DNA of 7,352 nt from an uncultured Desulfovibrionaceae bacterium (GCA_947074125.1 CAMTOM010000067.1:1-7352); one strand, 5' to 3'; counted from the first letter of the stretch, positions 1 to 6,631 are shown. Notes: a model not told the origin generated them from the sequence alone. Translations and numbers: made by a program.

Positions 1-394
<394 letters not shown>

Positions 395-465
395 AAATCT
401 GTTCGCTCTCATTAAACGAAAGCATTAATCTCAAAGTTCTATTCTTGTCCCAACTCACTATTCAC

Positions 466-477
466 TTGTCAAAGAAC
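466..477 (-). promoter_or_regulatory. boxA-like rRNA antitermination element
   Basis: The minus strand reads GTTCTTTGACAA, about 70 bases upstream of the 16S 5' end. This resembles the boxA sequence of rrn leaders (E. coli TGCTCTTTAACA; other bacteria GTTCTTTGAAAA). In those systems boxA in the nascent RNA binds NusB-NusE and prevents Rho-dependent termination across the long untranslated operon. The match and position are seen directly; the function is inferred from the family. The TTTGACA inside it could be mistaken for a -35 box, but no good -10 lies at the right distance. Confidence 0.65.
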
Positions 478-586
478 CACGCGATCTACTCGCATCTACG
501 CAGACTCGCTGCGCTTTTTTCAGCACACGCCTCCCCGTTCCCAAGGAGTTTCTCAGTGCCGCCGCTTGTCGTTAGCGGGAAGCTTC

Positions 587-616
587 AGTATGCAACTTTT
601 TGCCATCCCCCGTCAA
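587..616 (-). promoter_or_regulatory. rrn promoter P2 (sigma70-type)
   Basis: On the minus strand the -35 is TTGACG (complement of 611-616) and the -10 is CATACT (complement of 587-592), with an 18-base spacer. An A/T-rich stretch with several A tracts lies just upstream (about 620-655). The inferred start is near 580, followed by a G/C-rich segment. Tandem promoters are usual for rRNA operons, which supports a second promoter here. The -10 matches the consensus at 4 of 6 positions. Confidence 0.5.
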
Positions 617-730
617 GCTCTTTTTTCATCCCTGGCGAAAAATTTTTCTTTACCCTCTTGCCGTCATGGCTGATAAATACTCCCTTTTCGCCCCGCAATG
701 GAAACTTCGTGTTCCTCATCGCGGAAGCGC

Positions 731-759
731 ATACTGCATTATCACACCCCGCTTGTCAA
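731..759 (-). promoter_or_regulatory. rrn promoter P1 (sigma70-type, with UP-like tract upstream)
   Basis: The minus strand has a perfect -35 TTGACA (complement of 754-759), a 17-base spacer, and -10 CAGTAT (complement of 731-736). The -10 is imperfect but keeps the key A2 and T6. The bases after it (GCGCTTCCGCG) are G/C-rich, like the discriminators of stringently controlled rRNA promoters. An A/T tract immediately upstream is annotated separately. The inferred start is near 724. Confidence 0.65.
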
Positions 760-767
760 CACACTTT

Positions 768-792
768 CTGAATATTTTTTAAAAAATTTGTA
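768..792 (-). promoter_or_regulatory. UP-element-like A/T tract of rrn P1
   Basis: On the minus strand, T6 and A6 runs flanked by further A/T lie directly upstream of the P1 -35 box, roughly -45 to -65 from the inferred start. This is where the RNA polymerase alpha C-terminal domains bind UP elements of strong rRNA promoters. Composition and position are seen; the activity is inferred. Confidence 0.5.
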
Positions 793-810
793 ACTAGCTA
801 AAATCACACG

Positions 811-846
811 AAAAAAGCCGCCAAATACTTTCGTATCAGGCGGCTT
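811..846 (-). terminator. Intrinsic terminator downstream of mltD
   Basis: On the minus strand a GCCGCC...GGCGGC stem (arms 839-844 and 817-822) is extended by a nearly paired inner segment and closed by a GAAA tetraloop. A run of six T follows (complement of 811-816). It lies about 50 bases beyond the mltD stop codon and just before the rrn P1 region, so it should separate the two transcription units. Confidence 0.92.
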
Positions 847-893
847 GCAATAGCATCTATTATCTTGTTCGCGAGGAATCCTATCTCAAGGCA

Positions 894-2750
894 TTACCCA
901 CGACTAGCGACAACAAGTTTCTCACCAACGCGAATATCACGCCCGCCGATCTTATTCCACTTTGTCAGTTCATCGGCGCTAATATTGTGTTTGCGGGCGA
1001 TCCCCCACACGCTGTCTCCCTGCTTCACCACATACGTCGCAGGCTTTGCTGCTGCCCGTGCGGGACTCTTGGCGGCAGACTTATCCTGCGAAGCAACCAA
1101 GGTTCCAGAAGAAGATGCGACCCTGCGTGTAACAGGAATACGCAACACCTGTCCTACAGACAGGCTGCTGGGCGAACTCAGGACATTGGCTTCCATAATA
1201 TCTTTGACATTTGTATTATAGCGACGCGCCAATGAATACAATGTTTCACCCTGCATCAACATGTGTGCGTGTGCGGTTGATGTTGTGGGAGAGGGAACCT
1301 GTAAAGCTCTTGCTGATGGCGCGGTCTGTGCAACAGGCGGCAAGTTTTCTTTGCGGGCAAGCATTGTACTTGCTGCCAGCTCTTCGTTTTTCAGACGTGC
1401 AGCGGGACGTGCCGCACTGGCAACCATTGTGGGAGCGGCAGATGCGGGTCTTGCGGCGCGTCCTGGAATCATCACGCGCATACCAGATTGCAGGGTGGCC
1501 CCGCCATTGGCAGCTTGCAATGCCGCAACAGAAACACCTGTACGACGACTCAGGGCACTCCATGTATCTCCTCTGCTGACAGTATAGCTATGCATGCTGG
1601 CAGGAGAGGCATTTCTTCTTCCCGTTTGCGCCACTGCGACCATAGTTGCACCAGGTCTGCCGAGATGAGCCACAGCAAGTGCAGACTTTGCTTCTGGAAC
1701 ATATACATAGGTAGCTCTGGATTTTGAGGTCATATCGCGCTTATGCGCAGCATTATGAAGACTGAATTCAGACCATGGCACCCGACTCGCCTGCGCCAAA
1801 GCTTTCAGATTGGTTCCTGGCTTGGCATGAAGGCGTTTCACAGCGACAGCCTTGTGAGGCTCAATGGGAGCAAAGCCAAGACTATCCAAATTGCGCATGA
1901 TTTTACTCATTGCCAGGAAGCGGGGAACATAGTCCTTCGTTTCCTGACGCAGAGCTGTTTTGGAATCAAGTCTATGGTTGCGAGCTACAAGTTCAAAAAA
2001 TGTACGTGCTCCGGAAGCATTTAATGCGCGTTGAATTTTCCCTTCACCAGCATTATAGGCGGCCAATGCGAGATGCCAGTCACCGAACTGATTATAGAGC
2101 TTTTGCAGATACTGGGCAGCGGCTTCTGTTGACTTATAAACGTCGCGCCGCTCATCAATCCATGAATCCTGATGCAAGCCATAAAGGCGACCAGTTGAAG
2201 GAATGAACTGCCATGGCCCTGCGGCACCGGAACGGGAAACAGCGTGGATTCTGTATCCGCTTTCCACAAGAGCAAGGTAGGCCAAATCTTCAGGCATACC
2301 GTTGGCTCGAAAGACCTGCTTTGTATAAGCCAGGAACTGCTCAGAGCGCTGTGAAGAAATTTCCATGGTTTTACGTGAACCACGCAGATAACGGTGATAT
2401 TCACTTTTCACCATTGACTTACCCGCAGCAGGAAGGTTTCTATCCAGCGCACTGGTACGATTAAAAGCAGCGAGTTCCGCACTGGTCAAAGGTCCACCCT
2501 GTACAGTCGCGGGCGTGTAGGAATATTTCCCTCCCCCACCTCCTGCACGATATTCAGGATACAACGTTGCGGAGGAATCCTGAGACGCCTTGGAAGCTAC
2601 TTTTTTATGCGCACGCACTTTAGCTTCCTGTGGCTGGATTGACTGCTTTGAAGAACCACAACCAACGAGGAACAGAGAAAGACAACACATCATAGCAATG
2701 CGCAGTCGCGCTCCACGTCCGCCGTTCTTCCGAGAGTATAATCCTTTCAT
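894..2750 (-). CDS. mltD: MltD-like membrane-bound lytic murein transglycosylase, lipoprotein with three LysM repeats
   Basis: A 618-residue protein that should cleave peptidoglycan glycan strands by the non-hydrolytic lytic transglycosylase reaction, on the periplasmic side. The N-terminus is a lipoprotein signal: basic residues, a hydrophobic stretch, then the lipobox LVGC with the lipidated Cys at about residue 31; Gly follows, so no inner-membrane retention Asp at +2. The SLT (GH23) domain spans about 142-257. Its catalytic Glu is E163 in ALVESGY, followed by GAAGPWQFIPSTG and AAYNAGEG motifs. Three LysM peptidoglycan-binding repeats follow at about 386-429, 494-539 and 571-615, joined by Ala/Ser/Pro-rich linkers. 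E. coli MltD is about 450 residues with two LysM. The start at 2750 is chosen because GGAG lies 5 bases upstream and the lipoprotein signal follows at once. The same frame stays open to 2909, but that would overlap the divergent gene at 2889 and bury the signal peptide. Monocistronic, with its own terminator. Confidence 0.93.
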   Translation of the reverse strand: MKGLYSRKNGGRGARLRIAMMCCLSLFLVGCGSSKQSIQPQEAKVRAHKKVASKASQDSSATLYPEYRAGGGGGKYSYTPATVQGGPLTSAELAAFNRTSALDRNLPAAGKSMVKSEYHRYLRGSRKTMEISSQRSEQFLAYTKQVFRANGMPEDLAYLALVESGYRIHAVSRSGAAGPWQFIPSTGRLYGLHQDSWIDERRDVYKSTEAAAQYLQKLYNQFGDWHLALAAYNAGEGKIQRALNASGARTFFELVARNHRLDSKTALRQETKDYVPRFLAMSKIMRNLDSLGFAPIEPHKAVAVKRLHAKPGTNLKALAQASRVPWSEFSLHNAAHKRDMTSKSRATYVYVPEAKSALAVAHLGRPGATMVAVAQTGRRNASPASMHSYTVSRGDTWSALSRRTGVSVAALQAANGGATLQSGMRVMIPGRAARPASAAPTMVASAARPAARLKNEELAASTMLARKENLPPVAQTAPSARALQVPSPTTSTAHAHMLMQGETLYSLARRYNTNVKDIMEANVLSSPSSLSVGQVLRIPVTRRVASSSGTLVASQDKSAAKSPARAAAKPATYVVKQGDSVWGIARKHNISADELTKWNKIGGRDIRVGEKLVVASRG

Positions 2751-2755
2751 AACAA

Positions 2756-2759
2756 CTCC
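2756..2759 (-). promoter_or_regulatory. Ribosome binding site deciding the mltD start
   Basis: GGAG on the minus strand sits 5 bases before the ATG at 2750-2748. The longer in-frame start at 2909 is disfavoured: it would put 53 non-secretory residues before the signal peptide and overlap the start of the divergent methyltransferase gene. Confidence 0.75.
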
Positions 2760-2842
2760 AGAATTTTTTCTGCATCCGGCCTTTACACAGACAGGATAAA
2801 AAGAGGCTTGCCCGATCAGAGCACTTGACGTACCTCTACGAC

Positions 2843-2859
2843 AACAAGCATCTCTTGTT
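2843..2859. repeat. Short inverted repeat in the mltD/rlmB divergent gap
   Basis: AACAAG, a 5-base gap (CATCT), then CTTGTT: a perfect 6-bp dyad, about 30 bases upstream of the methyltransferase start. On the plus strand it is followed by T-rich sequence. It could be an operator, a leader hairpin or chance. No convincing -35/-10 pair was found for either divergent gene in this 138-base gap. Confidence 0.3.
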
Positions 2860-2888
2860 TTATTTTGTAACCCGTTTCGGAGACCCCA

Positions 2889-3680
2889 ATGAAGCACCCC
2901 GATGAACAAAATTCAGCAATATTGCCTGGCCTGAAGCCCGTTCTTGAGCTTTTGGAAAGAGACCCTTCCCGTATTGACAGCCTCATATTAAAAAAGGGGC
3001 TGCGCACCAGAGAGACAGATCGTATGCTGGACATCTGCCGCACACATGGCATCCGTTTTTCTCTGGTAGAAAATCCCGCTCTTGACCGTCTCTGCCCACC
3101 GCATAAAGACAGTCAGCATCGCACTGCACATCAGGGAGTCATTGCCCGCCTGACCCACACGGCATTTACAGAAACCCATATACTTCTCGAAAACACCCCA
3201 AGTGCACCGCTACCGCTTCTTTTGGCTTTTGACCAAATTCAGGACGCGGGCAATACTGGCACCCTGGCGCGCACTCTCTGCGCTCTCGGAGGTGGGGGCA
3301 TCATACTGCCCAAACACAACAGCGCCTATCTGGGGGCAGCAGCCAGCCGAAGCGCTGCCGGCGCACTTGAACGCCTGCCTGTCAGCCGTGTTCCCAATCT
3401 CGGACATGCCCTGGATGCTGCCGAAGAGGCGGGGTATACCATTTACGGAGCAGCCGCAACCCCACAAAGTCATGATGCCTATACCGAAGAGTGGCAATTC
3501 CCAGCAGTACTGGTACTGGGCAATGAGAACAAAGGTCTCCGCCCCGGCATCATGAAACGCTGCTCGCGTATTGTACGCATTCCCATGCCAGGCGGCTTTG
3601 ACTCGCTCAATGTCGCTCAGGCAGGAGCCATCCTTATGGGCCTATGTGCTCGCTATCAACAGCAAAACACAAAATCGTAA
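2889..3680 (+). CDS. SpoU/TrmH-family RNA 2'-O-methyltransferase (RlmB-like)
   Basis: A 263-residue SPOUT-class enzyme expected to transfer a methyl group from S-adenosylmethionine to a ribose 2'-OH in RNA. RlmB (23S Gm2251 in E. coli, 243 residues) is the nearest relative by layout. Residues about 10-90 form the SpoU N-terminal substrate-binding domain, ending in the typical HQGV (81-84). The catalytic domain shows motif 1 around D115-R128 (DQIQDAGNTG, with the conserved Asn 122 and Arg 128), motif 2 at 208-217 (LVLGNENKGL), and motif 3 at 239-242 (SLNV). Motif 1 has Ala where most family members have Pro, and motif 3 reads SLNVAQA rather than SLNVSVA. These are variations, not obvious losses. 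The start is supported by GGAG at 2879-2882, 6 bases upstream. It is divergent from mltD and convergent with fliN, so it is a single-gene unit. The exact RNA target is not shown by the sequence; another TrmH-family target is possible, so no symbol is given. Confidence 0.88.
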   Translation: MKHPDEQNSAILPGLKPVLELLERDPSRIDSLILKKGLRTRETDRMLDICRTHGIRFSLVENPALDRLCPPHKDSQHRTAHQGVIARLTHTAFTETHILLENTPSAPLPLLLAFDQIQDAGNTGTLARTLCALGGGGIILPKHNSAYLGAAASRSAAGALERLPVSRVPNLGHALDAAEEAGYTIYGAAATPQSHDAYTEEWQFPAVLVLGNENKGLRPGIMKRCSRIVRIPMPGGFDSLNVAQAGAILMGLCARYQQQNTKS

Positions 3681-4058
3681 AGAGCACCCATCCTCATGCA
3701 AAGAACAGACCATTCCCCATTTTCCCTTGAATAGCGGGGCGAATCATCTACCCCTTAACACATGAGGAAAAGCATTTTATCGCAGGCATACATTTTTTTG
3801 ACACGTATCGTACAACTATTTTTCAATGGGCTTCTGCCTAAAAAGCATCGCCTACCCATAAGTGCCCTAACTACCTAGAACGGGTGCATTGTAATCAAAA
3901 ATTTGCGCACAGTCAAAATTACACTTAAGAAAAAATAACTTTCAAAAAATTTTCATTTTTTCATGGACGCACGGGTTCAAGCTTCAAAAAACAAAAACTC
4001 CGCCACAGCGGAGTCACAGCAACATCTCTAAAAGCCCAAACCACAAGAGATATGCTCG
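3681..4058. other. Convergent intergenic region without a gene
   Basis: 378 bases between the ends of the methyltransferase gene and fliN. The middle part (about 3890-3960) is A/T-rich. No open frame with a ribosome binding site was found, and no tRNA or repeat element. A perfect TTGACA lies at 3798-3803 on the plus strand, but the hexamer 17 bases on (TTTCAA) is a poor -10. The fliN terminator lies at 3985-4014. I see no clear intrinsic terminator for the methyltransferase gene. Confidence 0.7.
3985..4014 (-). terminator. Intrinsic terminator downstream of fliN
   Basis: On the minus strand a perfect 7-bp stem ACTCCGC/GCGGAGT (4014-4008 with 4003-3997) with a TGTG loop is followed by TTTTGTTTTTT. 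It lies about 45 bases past the fliN stop codon. On the plus strand there is no T tract after the stem, so it should act mainly for fliN. Confidence 0.9.
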
Positions 4059-4631
4059 CTAGCCAAGCTGCTTTACCCTTTCCATAGGACTGATAATATC
4101 TGTCAGGCGCACACCAAATTTATCATTAACAACAACAGCTTCACCACGTGCCACCAGCTTGCCATTCACAAAAAGTTCCAAGGGCTCACCCGCAAGCTTA
4201 TTGAGTTCCAGAACCGCGCCTTCCTCAAGCTGCAAGAGCTCATTCACGAGAAGGCGTCGCCGTCCAAGCTCTGCGGAAACCTCCAAAGGAATATCCAGAA
4301 TAAAATCAAGATCGTGACGCGAATCTGCGGCATTACGCAGATTTTTGGAAGCACGAAATTCCTGCATGGGAGCAAGGTGAGGTTCTTCCTGACGCTGATC
4401 TTTTTCTTCCTGCGCAATCGCAGCCGCCCATTTCCCTGAAAGGTCAGAAGTCTTGGCAAAAGCACTGGTAACCAATGCGCCCGTATCGAGCGCTGGCATT
4501 TCTGACACATCAGGAACAGCATTTAAAGAAATACCAATAATCTCTTCAAAAGACTCCGAATCGTAATTTTTGCGCTTTTCTGGTTCTGCGGTAACAATAC
4601 TGTCTGCATATTTATATTGATCGTGAGCCAT
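4059..4631 (-). CDS. fliN: Flagellar motor switch protein FliN
   Basis: A 190-residue protein of the flagellar C-ring. FliN, with FliG and FliM, forms the cytoplasmic switch that sets rotation direction and helps dock the export apparatus. The C-terminal SpoA/FliN domain (about 107-187) is clear: LDIPLEVSAELGRRR, then ELLQLEEGAVLELNKLAGEP, VNGKLVARGEAVVV and KFGVRLTDI, all hallmark FliN segments. Residues 1-105 are an acidic, low-complexity extension with no domain I recognise; E. coli FliN is 137 residues in all. The ATG at 4631 has AAAGG 8 bases upstream. No other flagellar gene is in the window, and a terminator follows directly, so it appears monocistronic here. FliY-type proteins also have an N-terminal extension, but their CheC-like domain is much longer and absent here. 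Confidence 0.93.
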   Translation of the reverse strand: MAHDQYKYADSIVTAEPEKRKNYDSESFEEIIGISLNAVPDVSEMPALDTGALVTSAFAKTSDLSGKWAAAIAQEEKDQRQEEPHLAPMQEFRASKNLRNAADSRHDLDFILDIPLEVSAELGRRRLLVNELLQLEEGAVLELNKLAGEPLELFVNGKLVARGEAVVVNDKFGVRLTDIISPMERVKQLG

Positions 4632-4734
4632 ACTAATAACCTTTATACTAAAAATCGCGGGATTCCCTTACACATCAATACACAGAGTGACAGAATAATG
4701 ACACAGAATACTCTTCCAGGAAAACACTCAAAAT

Positions 4735-4818
4735 ATATACTGAAGCACAAGGTATAAACTATTTGATTATTTCATTCTTATAGCAAAAACATACAGCGCC
4801 AAGCATTCTTCAGTATAT
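4735..4818. repeat. 11-bp perfect inverted repeat with 62-base spacer upstream of fliN
   Basis: ATATACTGAAG at 4735-4745 and its exact reverse complement CTTCAGTATAT at 4808-4818. The arms are mismatched immediately outside and inside. They bracket the candidate fliN promoter element. This could be a pair of binding sites for one regulator or a long-range RNA/DNA stem. An 11-bp match within about 80 bases is not common by chance, though the A/T richness raises the odds. Confidence 0.5.
4777..4787 (-). promoter_or_regulatory. Possible extended -10 promoter of fliN
   Basis: The minus strand reads TGCTATAAG: an extended -10 (TGn) followed by TATAAG, which matches TATAAT at 5 of 6 positions. The hexamer 17 bases upstream (TGCTTG) is a poor -35, which an extended -10 can tolerate. 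It would leave a leader of roughly 140 bases before fliN. No sigma54 (GG-N10-GC) or sigma28 flagellar promoter was recognised. Confidence 0.3.
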
Positions 4819-4940
4819 TCTCTAGAATATGAATAACGTATGGATATCCTGTTTTCCAAGATAAAACAAGTAATGTGCAGAGTTCTCCTGCGAAATCTAT
4901 ACCAATCGTAAAAAAACATTCATGTTATATAAAAAACCTT

Positions 4941-5654
4941 TTAAGATGTCTGACGCATACCAAAAATATCTGTACCTATGCGCACAAAAGTCGCACCCTC
5001 AGCAATCGCCTGCATAAAATCCCCAGACATCCCCATAGACAGCTCAGGCAAAGGCAATCCCAAAGCCACACGCAAATCTTCGCACAAACGCCGCAAACGC
5101 GCAAAATACGGACGCGCCGCCTCACCCGCGTCAAAAACAGGAGGCAAACACATCAGCCCCTGCAATGACAAATGAGGCAATACACATAGCTGCTCTGCCA
5201 AGCGCAAAAGCTCTTCTGGCATCACACCGCTCTTTTGTGGCTCCGCACCAATATTGACCTGGATAAGTACAGGCTGACAGACATCAAGAGCCACGGCGCG
5301 CTTTTCCAGCGCTTCCCCCAGCTTCAAAGAGTCTACAGTATGTATCAACGCAAAACGCCCGCCCAGCAAAGCTGCTTTGCGCGTCTGTATATGCCCGATA
5401 AAATGCCACGTTATGTCATGACACTCCGAACGTTCTGCCAGCAAATCCTGCTTGGCAAGGGCTTCCTGAGCATAGTTTTCACCAAAATCCTTTTGCCCCA
5501 ACAAAGCAGCAGCGGCAATCGCCTCCGCAGGATGAAACTTGGAAACCGCTATCAGGCGAACGCTCTCCGCTCCTCTGCCACTCTCTGCCAATGCCTTCCC
5601 CATGCGCTCACGCACACAGGAAAGGTTGTCGCGTAACACTTCTGCACTGATCAC
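4941..5654 (-). CDS. yggS: YggS/PLPBP family pyridoxal 5'-phosphate-binding protein
   Basis: A 237-residue cytosolic protein of the YggS/PROSC family, which binds pyridoxal phosphate on a single-domain TIM barrel like that of alanine racemase. It has no proven catalytic activity; relatives keep vitamin B6 and amino/keto acid pools in balance. The PLP-binding Lys is K39 in AVSKFHP. Other family signatures are FGENYAQEALAK (57-68), WHFIGHIQTRK (83-93), SMGMSGDF (206-213, phosphate-binding) and VRIGTDIFG (224-232). The length is normal for the family. The start is a GTG at 5654-5652, 2 bases after the era stop codon, with GGAG 5 bases upstream lying inside the last codons of era. This indicates translation coupled to era from the same mRNA. 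Confidence 0.93.
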   Translation of the reverse strand: MISAEVLRDNLSCVRERMGKALAESGRGAESVRLIAVSKFHPAEAIAAAALLGQKDFGENYAQEALAKQDLLAERSECHDITWHFIGHIQTRKAALLGGRFALIHTVDSLKLGEALEKRAVALDVCQPVLIQVNIGAEPQKSGVMPEELLRLAEQLCVLPHLSLQGLMCLPPVFDAGEAARPYFARLRRLCEDLRVALGLPLPELSMGMSGDFMQAIAEGATFVRIGTDIFGMRQTS

Positions 5655-5656
5655 AC

Positions 5657-6580
5657 TTACTCCACAAGCATACCCAAATCCCGCAAGAAAGCGGCATCTT
5701 CAGTCCAACCCTCACGCACCTTGACCCACAGTTCCAAATGAACTTTGCTACCGAGCAATTCCTGAATATCCTTGCGAGCCTCTATACCAATTTGCTTGAT
5801 GCTGGCTCCCGCACGCCCTATAACAATGGCCTTGTGTGAAGGACGCGCAACATAAATGACAGCATGAATAACCGTCTGCCCACGCGCAGCGTCTTCTTCC
5901 CAGTTTTCAATATCAACCGCAACAGCATACGGCACTTCCTGCTTCATATGCAGAAAGAGTTTTTCCCGTACAATCTCTGCCGTCATAAAACGGACAGGTG
6001 CCGTCGATATCTGATCTTCGGGGAATTCCGCTTCCCGCTCCGGCAAAAATCCCTTAATAAGAGACTTTAACTGTTCAAGACCATCTCTACGCAAAGCTGA
6101 AGCAGGGAAAATTTCTGCCTGAGGCCATATCTCATGCAAGCGCGTCAAAAAAGGAAGCATCTTGCTTTTGTCACTAAACAAATCAACCTTGTTCGCCACA
6201 ATTACCATGGGGCGCTTCTCTGCCTCCAAAGCCTGGCGCAAACTTTGAATGTCTTTTTCCAAAAATTCAGGTTTGCGTATGTACAAATCAGCATCCAGTA
6301 TCAGCATAATCATATCCGCAGCAGCCAGACTCTGCCAGACAGCCTGAATCATTGCCTTGCTCAAGCGACCACGTATCTGCGCAATCCCAGGCGTATCCAT
6401 GAAAATGGTCTGCGCATCATTTTCCGTGAGAATACCCACAATCTGATTACGCGTTGTCTGCGGGCGCGGCGTGACAATCGCTACCTTCTGCCCCAACAAG
6501 GAATTCAGCAGGGTAGACTTTCCCGCATTGGGAGGCCCCATAAGCGCGATCCAACCACACCTGTACTTATCTTCTGTCAT
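5657..6580 (-). CDS. era: GTPase Era, 30S ribosome assembly factor
   Basis: A 307-residue Era GTPase. In the family it binds the 3' end of 16S rRNA and the maturing 30S subunit, and couples ribosome assembly to growth. All G motifs are present: G1 GPPNAGKS (15-22), G2 region with TT (42-43), G3 DTPG (62-65), G4 NKVD (130-133) and G5 SAL (161-163). The C-terminal KH RNA-binding domain is intact, with its GxxG loop GRAG (255-258) followed by IKQIGIEARKDIQELLG. Length matches E. coli Era (301). The ATG at 6580 has a strong GAGGAG ribosome binding site 5 bases upstream (6586-6591). It is the first gene of an era-yggS unit with its own promoter. No rnc or recO, frequent era partners elsewhere, is in the window. 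Confidence 0.97.
   Translation of the reverse strand: MTEDKYRCGWIALMGPPNAGKSTLLNSLLGQKVAIVTPRPQTTRNQIVGILTENDAQTIFMDTPGIAQIRGRLSKAMIQAVWQSLAAADMIMLILDADLYIRKPEFLEKDIQSLRQALEAEKRPMVIVANKVDLFSDKSKMLPFLTRLHEIWPQAEIFPASALRRDGLEQLKSLIKGFLPEREAEFPEDQISTAPVRFMTAEIVREKLFLHMKQEVPYAVAVDIENWEEDAARGQTVIHAVIYVARPSHKAIVIGRAGASIKQIGIEARKDIQELLGSKVHLELWVKVREGWTEDAAFLRDLGMLVE
5660..5663 (-). promoter_or_regulatory. yggS ribosome binding site inside the end of era
   Basis: GGAG on the minus strand is formed by the last two sense codons of era (Val GTG, Glu GAG). It sits 5 bases before the yggS GTG start. It decides that start and implies translational coupling. Confidence 0.7.
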
Positions 6581-6601
6581 TCTATCTCCTCAGTAAAAAA
6601 T

Positions 6602-6621
6602 GTCGGGGTCAAAAATCCGAC
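6602..6621 (-). promoter_or_regulatory. Stem-loop in the era mRNA leader, followed by a T tract
   Basis: On the minus strand GTCGG (6621-6617), a 10-base loop and CCGAC (6606-6602) form a 5-bp stem. It is followed by A and six T, then the era ribosome binding site. It lies a few bases after the inferred transcription start. It could be a weak attenuator or a 5' protective hairpin. The stem is short and the loop is large, so read-through would be expected. Confidence 0.4.
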
Positions 6622-6631
6622 TCGCAATGTT

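Larger units (their letters stand above)
395..724 (-). other. rrn leader (transcribed spacer upstream of 16S)
   Basis: This stretch has no protein gene. It lies between the inferred P1 start (about 724) and the mature 16S 5' end at 394, so it should be transcribed as the pre-rRNA leader on the minus strand. It contains promoter P2 and a boxA-like element. It also has small stems such as the one at 562-578 (CCGCT and AGCGG arms) and a 5-bp stem at 499-513. The segment next to 16S would normally pair with the 16S-23S spacer for RNase III processing, but that partner is outside the window. Open frames on the plus strand here have no ribosome binding site and no recognisable protein. Confidence 0.75.
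4632..4940. other. A/T-rich intergenic region upstream of fliN
   Basis: 309 bases between the end of yggS and the start of fliN, strongly A/T-rich, with no supportable gene. It contains an 11-bp inverted repeat (separate entry) and a possible extended -10 for fliN. A short dyad ATATTC-TCTA-GAATAT lies at 4815-4830. Just past the yggS stop, the minus strand has a small AACA/TGTT stem followed by a run of T (about 4910-4927), at best a weak yggS terminator. Confidence 0.6.

Noticed and set aside
499..520. CGCAG/CTGCG hairpin followed by six T on the plus strand, as a terminator
   Set aside because: The stem is only 5 bp and no plus-strand gene precedes it; more likely a small stem in the rrn leader on the minus strand.
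445..782. Plus-strand open frames in the rrn control region
   Set aside because: No ribosome binding site, no protein resemblance, and the strand opposite carries promoters and the rRNA leader.
865..2799. Numerous plus-strand and alternate-frame open frames opposite mltD
   Set aside because: They are shadows of a well-supported gene and show no recognisable domain of their own.
2751..2909. Longer N-terminus for the lytic transglycosylase, starting at 2909
   Set aside because: It adds 53 residues that look non-secretory before the lipoprotein signal, overlaps the divergent gene at 2889, and lacks the good ribosome binding site seen at 2750.
3692..3767. CCTCATG...CATGAGG inverted repeat after the methyltransferase gene, as its terminator
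   Set aside because: The arms are 7 bp with a 62-base loop and no following T tract.
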